From contig NC_134354.1 of assembly GCF_048569485.1 (NCBI RefSeq), forward strand, positions 331,865,643 to 331,929,642: DNA of 64,000 nt, written 5' to 3'. The position numbers and the translations under genes were made by a program. Shown here piece after piece: positions 35,700 to 47,200 of the stretch. This stretch comes from Anomaloglossus baeobatrachus. Taxonomy: Eukaryota > Chordata > Amphibia > Anura > Aromobatidae. Positions within the stretch are counted from its first letter, which is position 1; each line of letters starts with the position of its first letter. The notes under the pieces are model-generated. The model saw nothing but the letters and a program-made list of their open reading frames with translations. It did no database searches and was not told the DNA's origin.

Positions 35700-36062
35700 A
35701 TGAAAATAAAGTTGATGCAAAGCTGAAATATTGATCATTTAATGAACACACAGGTCAGATTTTCACAAGACAAAAGTTTTGTCGCCCACAAAGTATTGTG
35801 AAATTCAAATCATTTCTAATACAAAGATATGTTGCATAACATTGGTGAATGAAGTTGTGGTGCTATTGGAGCCATATTTAATATTGTGTGACTTCCATGA
35901 GCTTGAAGGACTGCATCTATGTGGTTCAACAATGATTCATACAATTTTATTAAAGTCATCAGGAATAGCAAAGAATGCAGTCTTACATGGCTCCCAGAGT
36001 TCATCTAGATTCTTTGGTTTTGTCTTCTCAAGCTTCCTCTTTCATCCTACCACAAACATGCT
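35700..36062 (-). pseudogene. Tc1-like transposase, 3' fragment
   Basis: On the minus strand the sequence encodes IEHVCGRMKEEA and, further on, IDAVLQAHGSHT, matching the Tc1 C-terminal region (NPIEHVWG..RIDAVLQAHGSHTKY). Several stops interrupt it. It ends in a TTTTCACAAGACAAAAGTTTTG terminal word near 35760 (plus-strand order). An old, 5'-truncated DNA transposon copy. Confidence 0.7.
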
Positions 36063-36370
36063 CAATGATGTCCCCCTGAGCATGATCGCTCCAATCAGTG
36101 CTGCAGGGGGTGGGGCACAGTCTTTGCTGGCCTCCAGCCTATGATCAGGTGCTGCAGCAGCACCATATAGGTAGATGTCACCAGATCGCACTGTTTGGGG
36201 CATTTTTTTAGCTGAAGAGTGCGATCGATGTGATTGGCAGTTCAGATTTGAACGGCCAATCACCGATCGTGGATGAGGGAATTTTAGGCAGTAAAGTAAC
36301 GACCAGCGACGTAAAGTCATGTAAAAAAAAAGAGGACGTAACTTTACTTCCTGCAGTCGTGAAGGGGTTA
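36063..36370. mobile_element. TTAA-ended element, partial
   Basis: It ends CGTGAAGGGG|TTAA (TTAA at 36367-36370), as in the elements at 3302 and 30530. It contains the inverted pair GCGATCGATGTGATTGG / CCAATCACCGATCG (36221-36270). The left end is missing. Confidence 0.45.
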
Positions 36371-36374
36371 ATAA

Positions 36375-36760
36375 GAACAGTGATCAAAATTAGAGAACTT
36401 TCAGATGCCTGCAAGTTATTGGTGCTAATTTCCTTAATTATCTGATAAACCCCTATTTAACCGGAAGCCTAACTTTTTCTAGTTTGCACTGACTGCAAAA
36501 ATTATGTGCCGTTCCAAAGTGATGGAAACCCTCCGACAGTAGGTTGTCCAGATGAAGGCCAAAGGGGTGACCCTATCAGCCATAGCAAGAGAAGTTAGTT
36601 GTTCAAAGTCTGTGATTTTGAGAATATTGTATCTTTACAACATTACAAACTCTTTCATGTCCCCCAAGAAAGCTGGTTGCCCTCAAAAGAAAAATACAAA
36701 AGAGGATAAGATAATGCGGAGAATATGGATAATTGTGGGTAAAAGGAAACCGAATTGATG
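36375..36760 (+). pseudogene. Tc1-like transposase, 5' fragment
   Basis: The frame encodes MKAKGVTLSAIAREVSCSKS and then VILRILYLY..PKKAGCPQKKN, a Tc1-type paired-like helix-turn-helix. A preceding segment MCRSKVMETLRQ is separated from it by an in-frame stop. The catalytic domain is absent. Confidence 0.65.
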
Positions 36761-37019
36761 TGGTAGAGAGGTGTCGCCCTTTTATTTTAGTGGGCTTCCT
36801 GTCCAAATGAAGGGGCAGACCTCTCTCTGGTGGTGCTGTCGAGGCAATGGGAAAAATGTGGAGTGTATATTTACATAGTGTTTTTGTTTATTTTTCTTTC
36901 TACTTACTGTGTATAGTAATGGGGGTGTCTGATAGATGCCTCTCCATTGCTAACACCAATTCCAGCTGACCCTACATAGCTGACATCAACCCCAACTACC
37001 ATTACCAAAATTGCTAATG

Positions 37020-37240
37020 CACCAAGGCATCGAGTAAACTCAAGGAGAAGTGCCAGAATTGGCACATTTAATGTGATACATCACCTCTGGGCTACTGCTG
37101 GCTGGTATTTTTAGGAGGGGAAGAGCCCAATACCAAAGGACCTCTCCAGCTTGATATCGGCCCTCAGCTGTCTGCTTTACCGTTGCAGGTTACAAAAATT
37201 GCAGGGGGGAGGGGGTTTTGGGAGCCATGTTGGGGTATTT
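37020..37240. repeat. Interspersed repeat shared with 29640-30010
   Basis: It has the same order of words (CCAGAATTGGCACATTTAAT, ACCTCTGGGCTACTGCTGGC, TATTTTTAGG, CAGCTGTCTGCTTTACC) as the copy in SESN2 intron 9. Class unknown. Confidence 0.55.
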
Positions 37241-37278
37241 TAATTTATTTATCGAAATCTGTCCAATAAGCTCCACAG

Positions 37279-37471
37279 TGTGCAATTTTGTAGAATTGTA
37301 GAGTTGGTAGGGACCTCAAGGGCCATCGGGTCCAACCCCCTGCGAGTGCAGGTTTTCCTAAATCATCTTGGCTATGTTCATCCAGTTTCCGCTTGAAGAT
37401 TTCCATTGATGGAGAGCTCACTGCCTCCCGTGGTTGCCTGTTCCACTCTCTCTGACTGCCCTCACTGTCAA
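37279..37471 (-). mobile_element. CR1-like LINE 3' end, copy 1
   Basis: The + strand GTAGGGACCTCAAGGGCCAT, TCCAACCCCCTGC and CTCACTGCCTCCCGTGG..CTGTTCCACTCTCT is the complement of a CR1 3' region (compare bird CR1 GGGACCT..TCATCTAGTCCAACCCCC). It is severely 5'-truncated, as CR1 copies usually are. Copy 2 at 37894 is almost identical. Confidence 0.65.
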
Positions 37472-37893
37472 GCACCATACTTGGATCTGGTCCACCTTTA
37501 TCAATGGTTGCTGTCTGGCACTGAGAGGGTCAGTTCTGATATAGTCCTGGTACGTGTAGAGCTTGCTCCACATGCTGGGACCTGGGCTGGCCTCTATCCA
37601 CAATTGCCTCTTTTGCAACATAGAAGCGGTTATATATACGGGTTACAGGTATGTGTGCTCCATTATGGTTCTGCTTTTTAACTTTATCTAGGAGGCCGCA
37701 TGGCACATGAAATACAGAATATAGTGTAGGACCCCCCTATTGAGATTTGCCGTGACGTTGGCAGGGGTGGCTCAAAGAATAGATCAATTATTTGCTAAAA
37801 ATCTCATATTAAAGTACAGTTGGAATAAATCTGTGAATTTGCACTTTTTATATGATGCATGCCATTTTCAGATCGTGCTGGCTCCCCTCTCTG

Positions 37894-38215
37894 TGTGCAA
37901 TTTTGTAGAATTATAGAGTTGGTAGGGACCTCAAGGGCCATCGGGTCCAACCCCCTGCGAGTGCAGGTTTTCCTAAATCATCTTAGCTATGTTCATCCAG
38001 TTTCTGCTTGAAGATTTCCATTGAGGGCGAGCTCACTGCCTCCCGTGGTAGCCTGTTCCACTCTCTCTGACTGCCCTCACTGTCAAAGTTTTCCCCCCCC
38101 CCCCAATGTCTAATCTGAATCTTCTTCCTTTACGTTTCATCCCATTGCTTCTTGTACTTCCTTGTGCTAATGAGAATAGGGTAGTTATGTTTGTCAACCT
38201 CTAGCTATCATCATG
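37894..38215 (-). mobile_element. CR1-like LINE 3' end, copy 2
   Basis: It matches copy 1 over about 195 bp with few differences, then continues through CCCATTGCTTCTTGTACTTCC to about 38215. A C run at 38090-38104 interrupts it. Same orientation as copy 1, 615 bp away. Confidence 0.65.
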
Positions 38216-38259
38216 TCTCAGAGAATAAGATGGGGAGTGTCTGTACTTGGTTAAATCTG

Positions 38260-38560
38260 CAGATTTATCTAGAAAATCCAGATAAATCTGCAGGTTTTCC
38301 GTGGCAAAATCCGCGGGTACATAGCCTATCAATGCTGCGGTTTTTGTAGCTGCAGATTTCCCGCAGCCACACAACTGTATGTCAATTATTCATGCGGAAT
38401 TCCTGCCTTTCCACTCTGAAGATAAATGGGGGGAAATCTGCACTGTTTCCGCAGGTTTACTGCAACAATTCCGAATCTATGGATAGGTGCGGATTCCGGG
38501 GAGTTGCTGCTTGAACCTGCAGAAAAGTCCGCAGGTATTGTCTCCCGGGGGCACATGGCC
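38260..38560. mobile_element. Harbinger-like MITE, decayed left end
   Basis: It is built of AAATCTGCAG / CTGCAGATTT and CCGCGG words and ends GGGGGCACATGGCC|TAA (38561-38563), the same right terminus as the element at 30155. The left end has diverged. Confidence 0.45.
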
Positions 38561-38565
38561 TAAAT

Positions 38566-38885
38566 GTGGCCATAGCTCAGCAGCACCTCTCCCTACACTG
38601 GCTGACTGTGTATCAGAGTGATGAGCACAGCGCCGTCAGGTCCTATATAGACCCGATGACTGTGTGGCCAGCCAATCACTGTAATGCCACAACCAACATG
38701 GCTGTGGCATTACAGTGTGTGGCAGCCAATCCCTGCATGTGGGCTGACTTTGTAAAGAGCGCCCACATGCAGGGAGGGGGAGCTGAGCATCTGGCCGGTA
38801 CTAAGCGCTTGCCCAGTATCTCGAGTACTGAGATGCTCAGGCTAGCATAGAGTATTGGCGAGCATACTCGCCCATCCCTAATATG
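38566..38885. repeat. Interspersed repeat with two perfect hairpins
   Basis: CACTGTAATGCCACA (38677-38691) pairs with TGTGGCATTACAGTG (38703-38717). CCCTGCATGTGGGC (38731-38744) pairs with GCCCACATGCAGGG (38761-38774). No coding. Class unknown. Confidence 0.6.
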
Positions 38886-39218
38886 GAACATAATACAAGA
38901 TTGGTGGCCAGTGAGCATATTTCCTGTTGCATGTGATTTGGACCCATGTCAGCGTTCGATTAGCCAGGAGTATGTCATATTGGGATGTCATAAAGGATGC
39001 CAGAAAACCAGTACCACGGAGATCAAAAAGACGCATAAAAGCGCCAAAAATCTGCACATGGAAAAAAACTACACACCGGGCTCTTGATATACAATGTCTG
39101 AAGACAGTGAGCTGCTACTCCCAGTATGAAGTGCGCTGGACTATCCAATGCCGCATAATCCTCTATGTTCACCAATGGAACAGAGCTGCCAAAGGAAACT
39201 CCAATAATTATGTGTATA

Positions 39219-40775
39219 CAGTCATGGCCAAAAGTTTTGAGAATGCTACAAATATTAATTTTTACAAAGGCTACTGCTTAAGTTTTTCTAATGGCAATTT
39301 GCATATACTCCAGAATGTCAAAGAGTGATCAGCTTAACAGCAATTACTTGCAAAGTCAATATTGGCTAAGAAAATGAACTTCAACCCCCAAAACACATTT
39401 CAACATCATTGCATTCCTGCCTTAAAAGGAGCAGCTAACATTGTTTTAGTGATTGCCAGCCCTGTCCTCATCAACACCCACACCTGTGTTAATGGAGCAA
39501 TCAATCAGTCATGATTAAGTAAGAATGACACCACTGGACACTTTAAAAGGAGGCTGGTGCTTGGTATCATTGTTTCTCTTCAGTTAACTATGGTTATCTC
39601 TAAAGAAACACGTGCAGCCATCATTGCTCTGCACAAAAATGGCCTAACAGGGAAGAGTATCGCAGCTACAAAGATTGCACCTCAGTCAACAATCTATCGC
39701 ATCATCAAGAACTTCAAGGAGAGAGCTTCCATTGTTGCCAAAAAGGCTTCAGGGCGCCCAAGAAGGACCAGCAAACGCCAGGACCATATCTTAAAACTGT
39801 TTCAGCTGCGGGATCGGACTTCCAGCAGTGCCGAGCTAGCTCAGCAATGGCAGCAGGCTGGTGTGAGTGCTTCTGCATGCACTGTGAGGCGGAGACTGCT
39901 TGAGCAAGGCCTGGTTTCAAGGAGGGCAGCAAATAAGCCACTTCTCTCCAGAAAAAACATCAGGGACCGACTGATATTCTGCAAAAGGTACAGGGAGTGT
40001 ACTGCTGAGGACTGGGGTAAAGTCATTTTCTTAGATGAATCCCCTTTTCGATTGTTTGGGACATCTGGAAAACTGCTTATTAAGAGAAGAAGTGAGCGCT
40101 ACCACCAGTCTTGTCTCATACCAACTGTTAAGCATCCCGAAACGATTCATGTGTGGGATTGCTTCTCAGCCAAGGGAATCGGCTCACTCACAGTCTTGCC
40201 TAAAAACACAGCCATGAATAAAGAATGGTACCAGAATGTCCTCCAAGAGTAACTTCTCCCAACTGTCCAAGGGCAGTTTGGCACCAAACAATGCCTTTTC
40301 CAGCATAATGGAGCACCTTGCCATAAAGCAAAGGTGATCACTAAATGGCTCAGGGAACAAAACATAGATATTTTGGGTCCATGGCCTGGAAACTCCCCAG
40401 ATCTTAATCCCATTGAGAACTTGTGGGTAATCATCAAGAGACGGGTGGACAAACAAAAACCAACAAATTCTGGCAAAATGCAAGCATTGCTTATGCAAGA
40501 ATGGACAGCTATCAGTCAGGATTTGGTCCAGAAGTTGATTGAGAGCATGCCAGGGAGAATTGCAGAGGTCCAGAAGAATGGTCAACACTGAAAATATTGA
40601 CTTGCTGCATTAACTCATTCTAACTGTCAATATAACCTTTTGGTACTCATAATATGATTGTAATTATATTTCTGTATATGATGTAAACATCAGACAAACA
40701 ATTAAAAACCAGAGGGCAACAGATCATGTGAAAATATTATTTTGGTGTCATTCTCAAAACTTTTGGCCATGACTG
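39219..40775 (+). mobile_element. Tc1/mariner transposon, complete ends, inactive
   Basis: TA target duplications (39217-39218 and 40776-40777) flank exact 27-bp inverted ends beginning CAGTCATGGCCAAAAGTTTT. Length is 1,557 bp with one transposase gene, as expected for a Tc1 element. It lies in the intergenic region, on the same strand as the host genes. Confidence 0.93.
39590..40591 (+). pseudogene. Tc1-family transposase (pseudogene)
   Basis: The frame runs from MVISKETRAAIIALHKNG to EVQKNGQH, about 334 codons, near the normal Tc1 length of about 340. It has an N-terminal helix-turn-helix (SIAATKIAPQSTIYRIIKNF), a GRPRRTSKR hook, a second HTH and a DDE domain. First Asp: FLDESPF. The second, expected in QQDGAPCH, reads QHNGAPCH, so the catalytic Asp is lost. 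Glu in NPIENLW is kept. One in-frame TAA at 40250-40252 follows NVLQE. With these two lesions it is not active. The start was chosen at the Met before VISKE, as in relatives. Confidence 0.92.
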
Positions 40776-41045
40776 TACAGCGTTATATAGGAGTAAAAAG
40801 GAGGATGGGAAGATTCACCAAAAAGTAACCAATCACACCAAAGCCATCCATATAAAACTGCCAGAAATAAACCGTGCTGTTTGGTTACTTTCCATTAATC
40901 AGGCTCATGCTACTTGCAGGAGAGCACTTCTGTGCTCCCACCACTATATAAGACGGGGTATTTACGGCACCAATATAAATCCAGTACTAAAAATGGCCGA
41001 TAACCTTGCAAAGTGCTGCCAAAATGACGTTTATTTGTCCCATAA

Positions 41046-42531
41046 GGCTATGTGCGCACAGTGCATTGTTGCTCAGAAAACTGCATGACTTTGCTTCTCC
41101 AGCAAAGTGAGATTTCATTTTTGCTGTCTGCACACAGTGGGGTTTTGTTAGCTGCGTTTTTGTGGTGCCCACAAAAACGCAGCATGTCAATTATTTTTGC
41201 GTTTTTCACTGCGTTTTCCACCCATTGAGTTCATCGAGATGTTCAAAAACGCAATGAAAACCGCAAACTGCAAATATAGCTGCGTTTTAGTGCGTTTCTA
41301 TGACTAAAAACACAGCTATAAACACAAGGGGTAGGTAGTAAAGTGACATATACAGGAAGAGGAATCCTTCTCCTGGTAAACACCGAAGCGTGAATCCTCC
41401 CGATACTTCCACCTCCCGCGCGGCACCGTGGGCGGGAGGTGGAAGCAGCTGCGAAATCAAAAGTGAACAGTAAAAAAAAAAATACGTAATACTCACCTGT
41501 CTGCAGACTCCCAGTGCCATGTCCGCTCCCAGCTCCTCTTCCCGATACCGCCACCCCCGCTCCGGCTGTGTGCAGACTTCCTGGACACGTCAGATGGCTG
41601 CAGGACCTGGCGGTGATCACCTGACGCATCAGCAGATTGTAAGTCTCGCGGTGACGCCGGCTGGCCTAAACTATCAGCTGATGCCGTCAGGAGACTTCAT
41701 CAGCTGATTACCGGCAGCTCCTGGAGCAATCGGACAGGAGTCAGCAAGGATGTGTGTATTATTTTTTTTTTTGCACTGATGCATCAGCTGATTGTATAAA
41801 AGCTGTTTATACAATTAGCTGCTGTGTCATGTGATTCCGGCTCTTGAATCTGACAAATCATCTGATCGCTTTGCCTTCCATCAAACCGATCAGATGATAT
41901 TGGATCCGGATTGGACGGCGCGGGACCCTTGACCCAGGATTACTGCGGAGGGGGGTTCTTTATTTCAATAAAGATGGAGTCACTAATTGAGTTGTTTTAT
42001 TTCTAATAAAAATATTTTTCTGTGTTTTTTTTTTATCTTTACTAGAAATTCACGGTGGCCATGTCTAATATTGGTGTGACACCATGAATTTCGGGCTTAG
42101 GGCCAGCAAAAAAAACCTACAGCATACAGTCCTTGATGGAGGATGCTGAGCCTTGTAGTTCTGCAGCTACTGTCTGCTCTCTTGCATACACTATTGGATG
42201 GAGTATGCTGAGCCTTGTAGTTCTGCTCCCCCTGCCTCTCCCTCCAGCATAGTCCTGGATGGAGCATGCTGAGCCTTGTAGTTCTGCAGCTGTCTGCTCT
42301 TCTGCATACATTAGTGGAGAATGAAGAACATATTGAAGAAGGAAATTACATCAGACCTTTTTTTTTTCTCAACAATCTTTAATGGCATTGTTCACTGATA
42401 AAAAAAACCACATGAAACGCAGTGAGCAAAAACACAAAAATCCGGTAAAACCGCATGCATTTTTTCCGCGGGTGCGTTTGTTGCAGCAAAAACACAGCGT
42501 CAAAAAAAAAAAACAGTGTGTGAACTTACCC
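41046..42531. mobile_element. 2-kb Harbinger-like element, copy C (inverted)
   Basis: TAA duplications at 41043-41045 and 42532-42534. The left end GGCTATGTGCGCACAG and right end GTGTGAACTTACCC match copies A and D reversed. The interior shares CAGCTGATTACCGGCAGCTCC, ATCAGATGATATTGGATCC and TCAATAAAGATGGAGTCACTA with them. Nonautonomous, about 400-500 bp shorter than A and D. Confidence 0.72.
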
Positions 42532-42599
42532 TAAGAGCTAGGGTACATCTAGGAATGGAGTGAGTTAGTGATGTGTCGATCGTGAACCAAAGTGAGCCA

Positions 42600-42780
42600 C
42601 TAAAATCGCTAAACGCCTCTTTTCGCCGCTGAAACCCCGCCCACTCTGCGATCTAATTGTGTCCTTGTAAGTGGGTGGAGTTTAGCCACGGGTGGGCGTG
42701 GTTTCAGCGGCGTCACTATAATCTTAAATATGTGTTCACCTGGGGTGAACACATATTTAATAAGGAGCAGAGAACGATCC
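42600..42780. repeat. Two adjacent inverted repeats upstream of MED18
   Basis: CGCCGCTGAAACCCCGCCCAC (split here at 42624-42644) pairs with the complement at 42692-42712 except for one base. TTAAATATGTGTTCACC (42724-42740) pairs exactly with 42744-42760 across a 3-nt loop. This suggests a snap-back element; its outer ends were not identified. Confidence 0.6.
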
Positions 42781-42959
42781 GAATGAGCCGCCTCTTTTTG
42801 GTGAGCAGAGCCATGGGAACCGGATCACCCAAAAAAGCCAGACTGCCCATCACTAGAGTGAGTGCCACTACAGCAATACCGGCTACACATAGTCCACAGC
42901 TCCGGTCTTCCTGTGGGTGTGTCCTCTGCCATGTTCTGAAGCCCAGCCGCCTCACTGAC

Positions 42960-43825
42960 CGTGTCACATAGCCGCCTCACACAGCCACCTCACTGACCAT
43001 GCTACACAGCCGCCTCACTGACCGTGTCACACAGCCGCCTCACTGACCGTGTCACACAGCCGCCTCACTGACCGCACAGCCACCTCATTGACCGCCCCAC
43101 GGACGCCCCACAGACAGTGTCACAAAGCTGCCTCACTGACCGCACAGCCGCCTCACTGACCGCACAGCCACCTCACTGACCGTGTCACATAGCCGGCTCA
43201 CAGACCGCACAGCCACCCCACACAGCCACCTCACTGACCGCCCCACAGACAGTGTCACATAGCCGCCTCACTGACAGCACAGCCGCCCCACAGACCGCAC
43301 AGCCGCCCCACAGACCGTGTCGCACAGCCACCTCACTGACCGCACAGCCGCTACACTGACCGCACAGCCGCTACACTGACCGCACAGCCGCTACACTGAC
43401 CGCACAGCCGCTACACTGACAGTGTCACACAGCCGCCTCACAGATGGCACAGCTGACCACACAGCCGCCTCACAAACCGTGTCACACAGCCGCCTCACAG
43501 ATAGCACAGCCGCCCCACACAGCCACCTCACTGACCGCACAGCCGCCCCCACAGACCATATCACATAGCCACCGCACAGCCGCCCCACAGCCACCTCACT
43601 GACCGTGTCACATAGCCGGCTCACTGACCGCACAGCCGCCCGCACATACCGTGTCACATAGCCGCCCCACAGCCACCTCACTGACCGTGTCACATAGCCG
43701 GCTCACTGACCGCACAGCCGCCCGCACAGACCGTGTCACATAGCCGCCGCACAGCCGCCCCCACAGACCGTGTCACATAGCCGGCTCACTGACCGCACAG
43801 GCGCTTCACAGACCGTGTCACACAA
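42960..43825. repeat. GC-rich tandem array of CACAGCCGCCTCACTGACCG type
   Basis: About 850 bp of variable units of roughly 20-40 bp built from CACAGCCGCCTCACTGACCG and ACCGTGTCACATAGCCGGCT. CpG-rich. It runs without a gap into the MED18 promoter. Confidence 0.9.
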
Positions 43826-43829
43826 CAGT

Positions 43830-44022
43830 CTGGCGGCCATTTGACTCACTCGCGCTCGCTTCCGGACTGTATAAAATGTCGTACGTCACGTGTTGCGCGG
43901 CGTCTCTGTGAAGCGGTCACATGGTGTGGTAGGCGGGGCCCTCGCCTGCTGAGGCAGAGACGCAAGGCACGTAGACGGCGGCCGGTGAGCTCGACGTCTG
44001 TTGCACTGTGGGTGTTGTAGTT
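43830..44022 (+). promoter_or_regulatory. MED18: MED18 promoter region
   Basis: Directly after the tandem array lie GGCGGCCATTT (43832-43842, YY1-like), TATAAAA (43870-43876), and ACGTCACGTG (43883-43892), which merges a CRE half-site and a CACGTG E-box. TGGGTGTTGTAGTT (44009-44022) is the complement of an ACTACAANNCCCA ZNF143/THAP11-type site. CpG density is high. Position and motifs fit a housekeeping promoter. The exact start site is unknown. Confidence 0.6.
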
Positions 44023-44047
44023 CTCTTGGCTTCTGATTGTATTACAG
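43930..44047 (+). other. MED18: MED18 exon 1 (non-coding, start approximate)
   Basis: The donor ATTACAG|GTGAGCG at 44047/44048 would join to exon 2 at 44141 (acceptor TATGTCTCAG). A second possible donor, GCCG|GTGAGC near 43984, could give a shorter form. The 5' border is inferred from the promoter motifs only. Confidence 0.5.
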
Positions 44048-44154
44048 GTGAGCGCACTGTGTGGCTTTATTTTCCTTTCACATTCATGGCAGCGACTAGT
44101 GTATTTGTGCGAAGTCTCACTCGTGTTATTTATGTCTCAGAATAAGCTGAAGTA

Positions 44155-44227
44155 ATGGAGGCTCCCCCAGTGACCACCATGCCTGTATCAGGAGGAACCA
44201 TTAACATGATGGAGTACTTGCTGCAAG
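44155..44227 (+). CDS. MED18: MED18 exon 2, coding part (24 codons + 1 nt)
   Basis: ATG at 44155, 14 nt after the acceptor. Ends CTGCAAG|GTAGGT, phase 1. The encoded N terminus MEAPPVTTMPVSGG is diagnostic of MED18. Confidence 0.95.
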
Positions 44228-47200
44228 GTAGGTTACAGAAAAGCATAAGAGTACAAAGCCTCACTAATGTGCCCTACATACACGTGAGGATGATGCTAAG
44301 ACTGACCGCGCGCACTAGATACACGTGAGGATGATGCTAAGACTGACCGCGCGCACTAGATACATGTGAGGATGACGCTGGGACTGGCCGCACGCACTAG
44401 ATACATGTGAGGATGACGCTGGGACTGGCCGCGCGCACTAGATACATGTGAGGATGACGCTGGGACTGGCCGCGCGCACTAGATACATGTGAGGATGGCG
44501 CTGGGACTGGCCGCGCGCACTAGATACATGTGAGGATGATGCTGGGACTGGCCGCGCGCACTAGATACATGTGAGGATGACGCTGGGACTGGCCGCGCGC
44601 ACTAGATAGATGTGAGGATGACGCTGGGACTGGCCGCGCGCACTAGATACATGTGAGGATGACGCTGGGACTGGCCGCGCGCACTAGATACATGTGAGGA
44701 TGACGCTGGGACTGGCCGCGCGCACTAGATACATGTGAGGATGACGCTGGGACTGGCCGCGCGCACTAGATACATGTGAGGATGACGCTGGGACTGGCCG
44801 CGCGCACTAGATACATGTGAGGATGACGCTGGGACTGGCCGCGCGCACTAGATACATGTGAGGATGACGCTGGGACTGGCCGCGCGCACTAGATAGATGT
44901 GAGGATGACGCTGGGACTGGCCGCGCGCACTAGATACATGTGAGGATGACGCTGGGACTGGCCGCGCGCACTAGATACATGTGAGGATGACGCTGGGACT
45001 GGCCGCGCGCACTAGATACATGTGAGGATGACGCTGGGACTGGCCGCGCGCACTAGATACATGTGAGGATGACGCTGGGACTGGCCGCGCGCACTAGATA
45101 CATGTGAGGATGACGCTGGGACTGGCCGCGCGCACTAGATACATGTGAGGATGACGCTGGGACTGACCGCGCGCACTAGATACATGTGAGGATGACGCAG
45201 GGAATATATGAAAACTAAACTGCATCAATGCTTCATAGAATATACTCAGAAAAATGAAGATTCTGTGTGCACAAATTGGCCAATTCTTGTATGCCCATAA
45301 ACCACGGCAAAGGCTAGTTTCACACTTGCGTTGGACGGGATCTGTAGCATTGCGTTGTGTGACGCATGCAACGGATGCGTTGCATATAGTGGCACAACGC
45401 ATGCTACAGATCGTACAAAATAATGCAATCCGTTGTAGGTTTTTTTTCCTTGACTTTACACATCTGAGCATGCGCAGTTGTGTAAAGACAGCTGCGTTAA
45501 CGGAATCCGTCAAATGACGCATTCTAACGGAATCCGCCACCATAGGCGTCCATTATAAAAAAACAACGGACTTCTAACGGATTCCTGCAGGTTGCATTTT
45601 TTTGACACTCCGCCAAGCGCAGAAAAACATTACATGCTGCATTCCATTCGCCCGACGCAGCGTCAAAATAACGACGCTGCGTCGTCCAGCGGATGCAACG
45701 CAGACACTTGCGTTACAGTGCGTCGTCCATACAAGTCTATGGAGAATAGCGCAGTGCGTTAACGGACTGCGCTATTCTCCATAGTGACGGAATGCGCTGA
45801 ACGCAAGTGTGAAAGTAGCCAAAGTGACCTTTCTTTGTTGGGCCCCTATACTAGCATCATGCCTCTCCTGGAGTAAAAGTCTATAAATATATGGGCAGAT
45901 AGGTTCTGTCACTAATTAAAACCATGCTGTGGCAGATGGGCGGAGAGCACAGGTGGAATAAGAGGCTGTCTACGCCTCCAATATATAATGCACATGTTAT
46001 GTTTTGCATATGTCTTGGCACTTAGGCTATGTGCCCACGCTGCGGAAAATGCGCGGATTTTGCCGCGGGTTTCTCGCGGAAAAGCCGTGGATTTCCCGAA
46101 AATCTGCAGCTCAGGCACTTCCCAGCCATTTCTATGGCATTTTGGAAATGCTGTGCCCACGCTGCGGATTTTTCCGCAGCGGATTTCGTGCGGATTTTGA
46201 TCGGGAAAAATCTGCAACATGTCAATTATTGTTGCAGATTTTCATCCGGATTTTGGCTTTAAAATTGGGAAAAAAAAATCCGCACCAAAATCCGTGGCAA
46301 TTCCGCTGTAAATCCGCGGCAAATCCGCACCTTTGAAAAGGTGCGTATTTTGCGGGAAAGCTGTGGATTTTGATGCAGAAAAATCCGCAGCTACATTCTC
46401 CCGTGGACACATAGCGTTAGAGTGCTGCTGTATTCTTTTGTGTAGTTATAGCAGTTCGTACCTATTCACATTTGCTATGTTTTATTTGGAGATGTCGTTT
46501 TTGTGGATTTTGCAGTGTATACTAGAGGTGTAGACAGACTCCTATTCTGACTGCTCTCTGCCCATCAGCCACAGGCTGCTTTTAATTGGTGCCAGATCCT
46601 ATCTGCCCATTTGTTTGTAGACTTTTAGTCCAGGAGAGGCATGACACTAGTATAGCATCCCATCATACAAAGGTCACCTTGCCTCTGTTGATGGGCTTAC
46701 AAGAATTGGCCAATTTTTTAGGGGGGCGTGTCCTGACATGGAAGCGTGAGGACGCTGGATCCCAGAGCTCCTGCGCCCACAGCCTAATACTATTATATTC
46801 TGCAGCCCCCACTTACCCAGGATGGCCCCCAAGAAGAAACCGGGGGTAGCGCCCGCTTCTGCCTCCCCGGTGACGAGTCAGAGACCCCAGGGGAGCCTCA
46901 CAAGGTTCCTGACGGCGCCGGGCTCTGAACCTCCGCAGGCGGTCCGGAGCAAGATGGCGCCGGCGGGCGCGTGGCGTCCTCCAGCTGGGGATTCCCCAGG
47001 AGCCGCTCGGCGTTCTCCCACAGCCTGTGCAGCAGTGCAGGGGATCAGCGGTGCAGAGAATCGGAGGACAGAGGCGGCGGTGGCACTGGACGGAGCGGGC
47101 CCAGGTACAGAGGACTGGAGGAGGGGGGAGGCTGCTCAGCCTGCCTCGCAGCACGCTGCTGTGGATAGTGAGGGGGCCCTGGGGGGATCACCAGACCCGG

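Noticed and set aside
42960-43825. Minus-strand frames in the GC array (RLCDTVSEAAV type)
   Set aside because: Low-complexity translation of tandem units; no similarity to a protein family.
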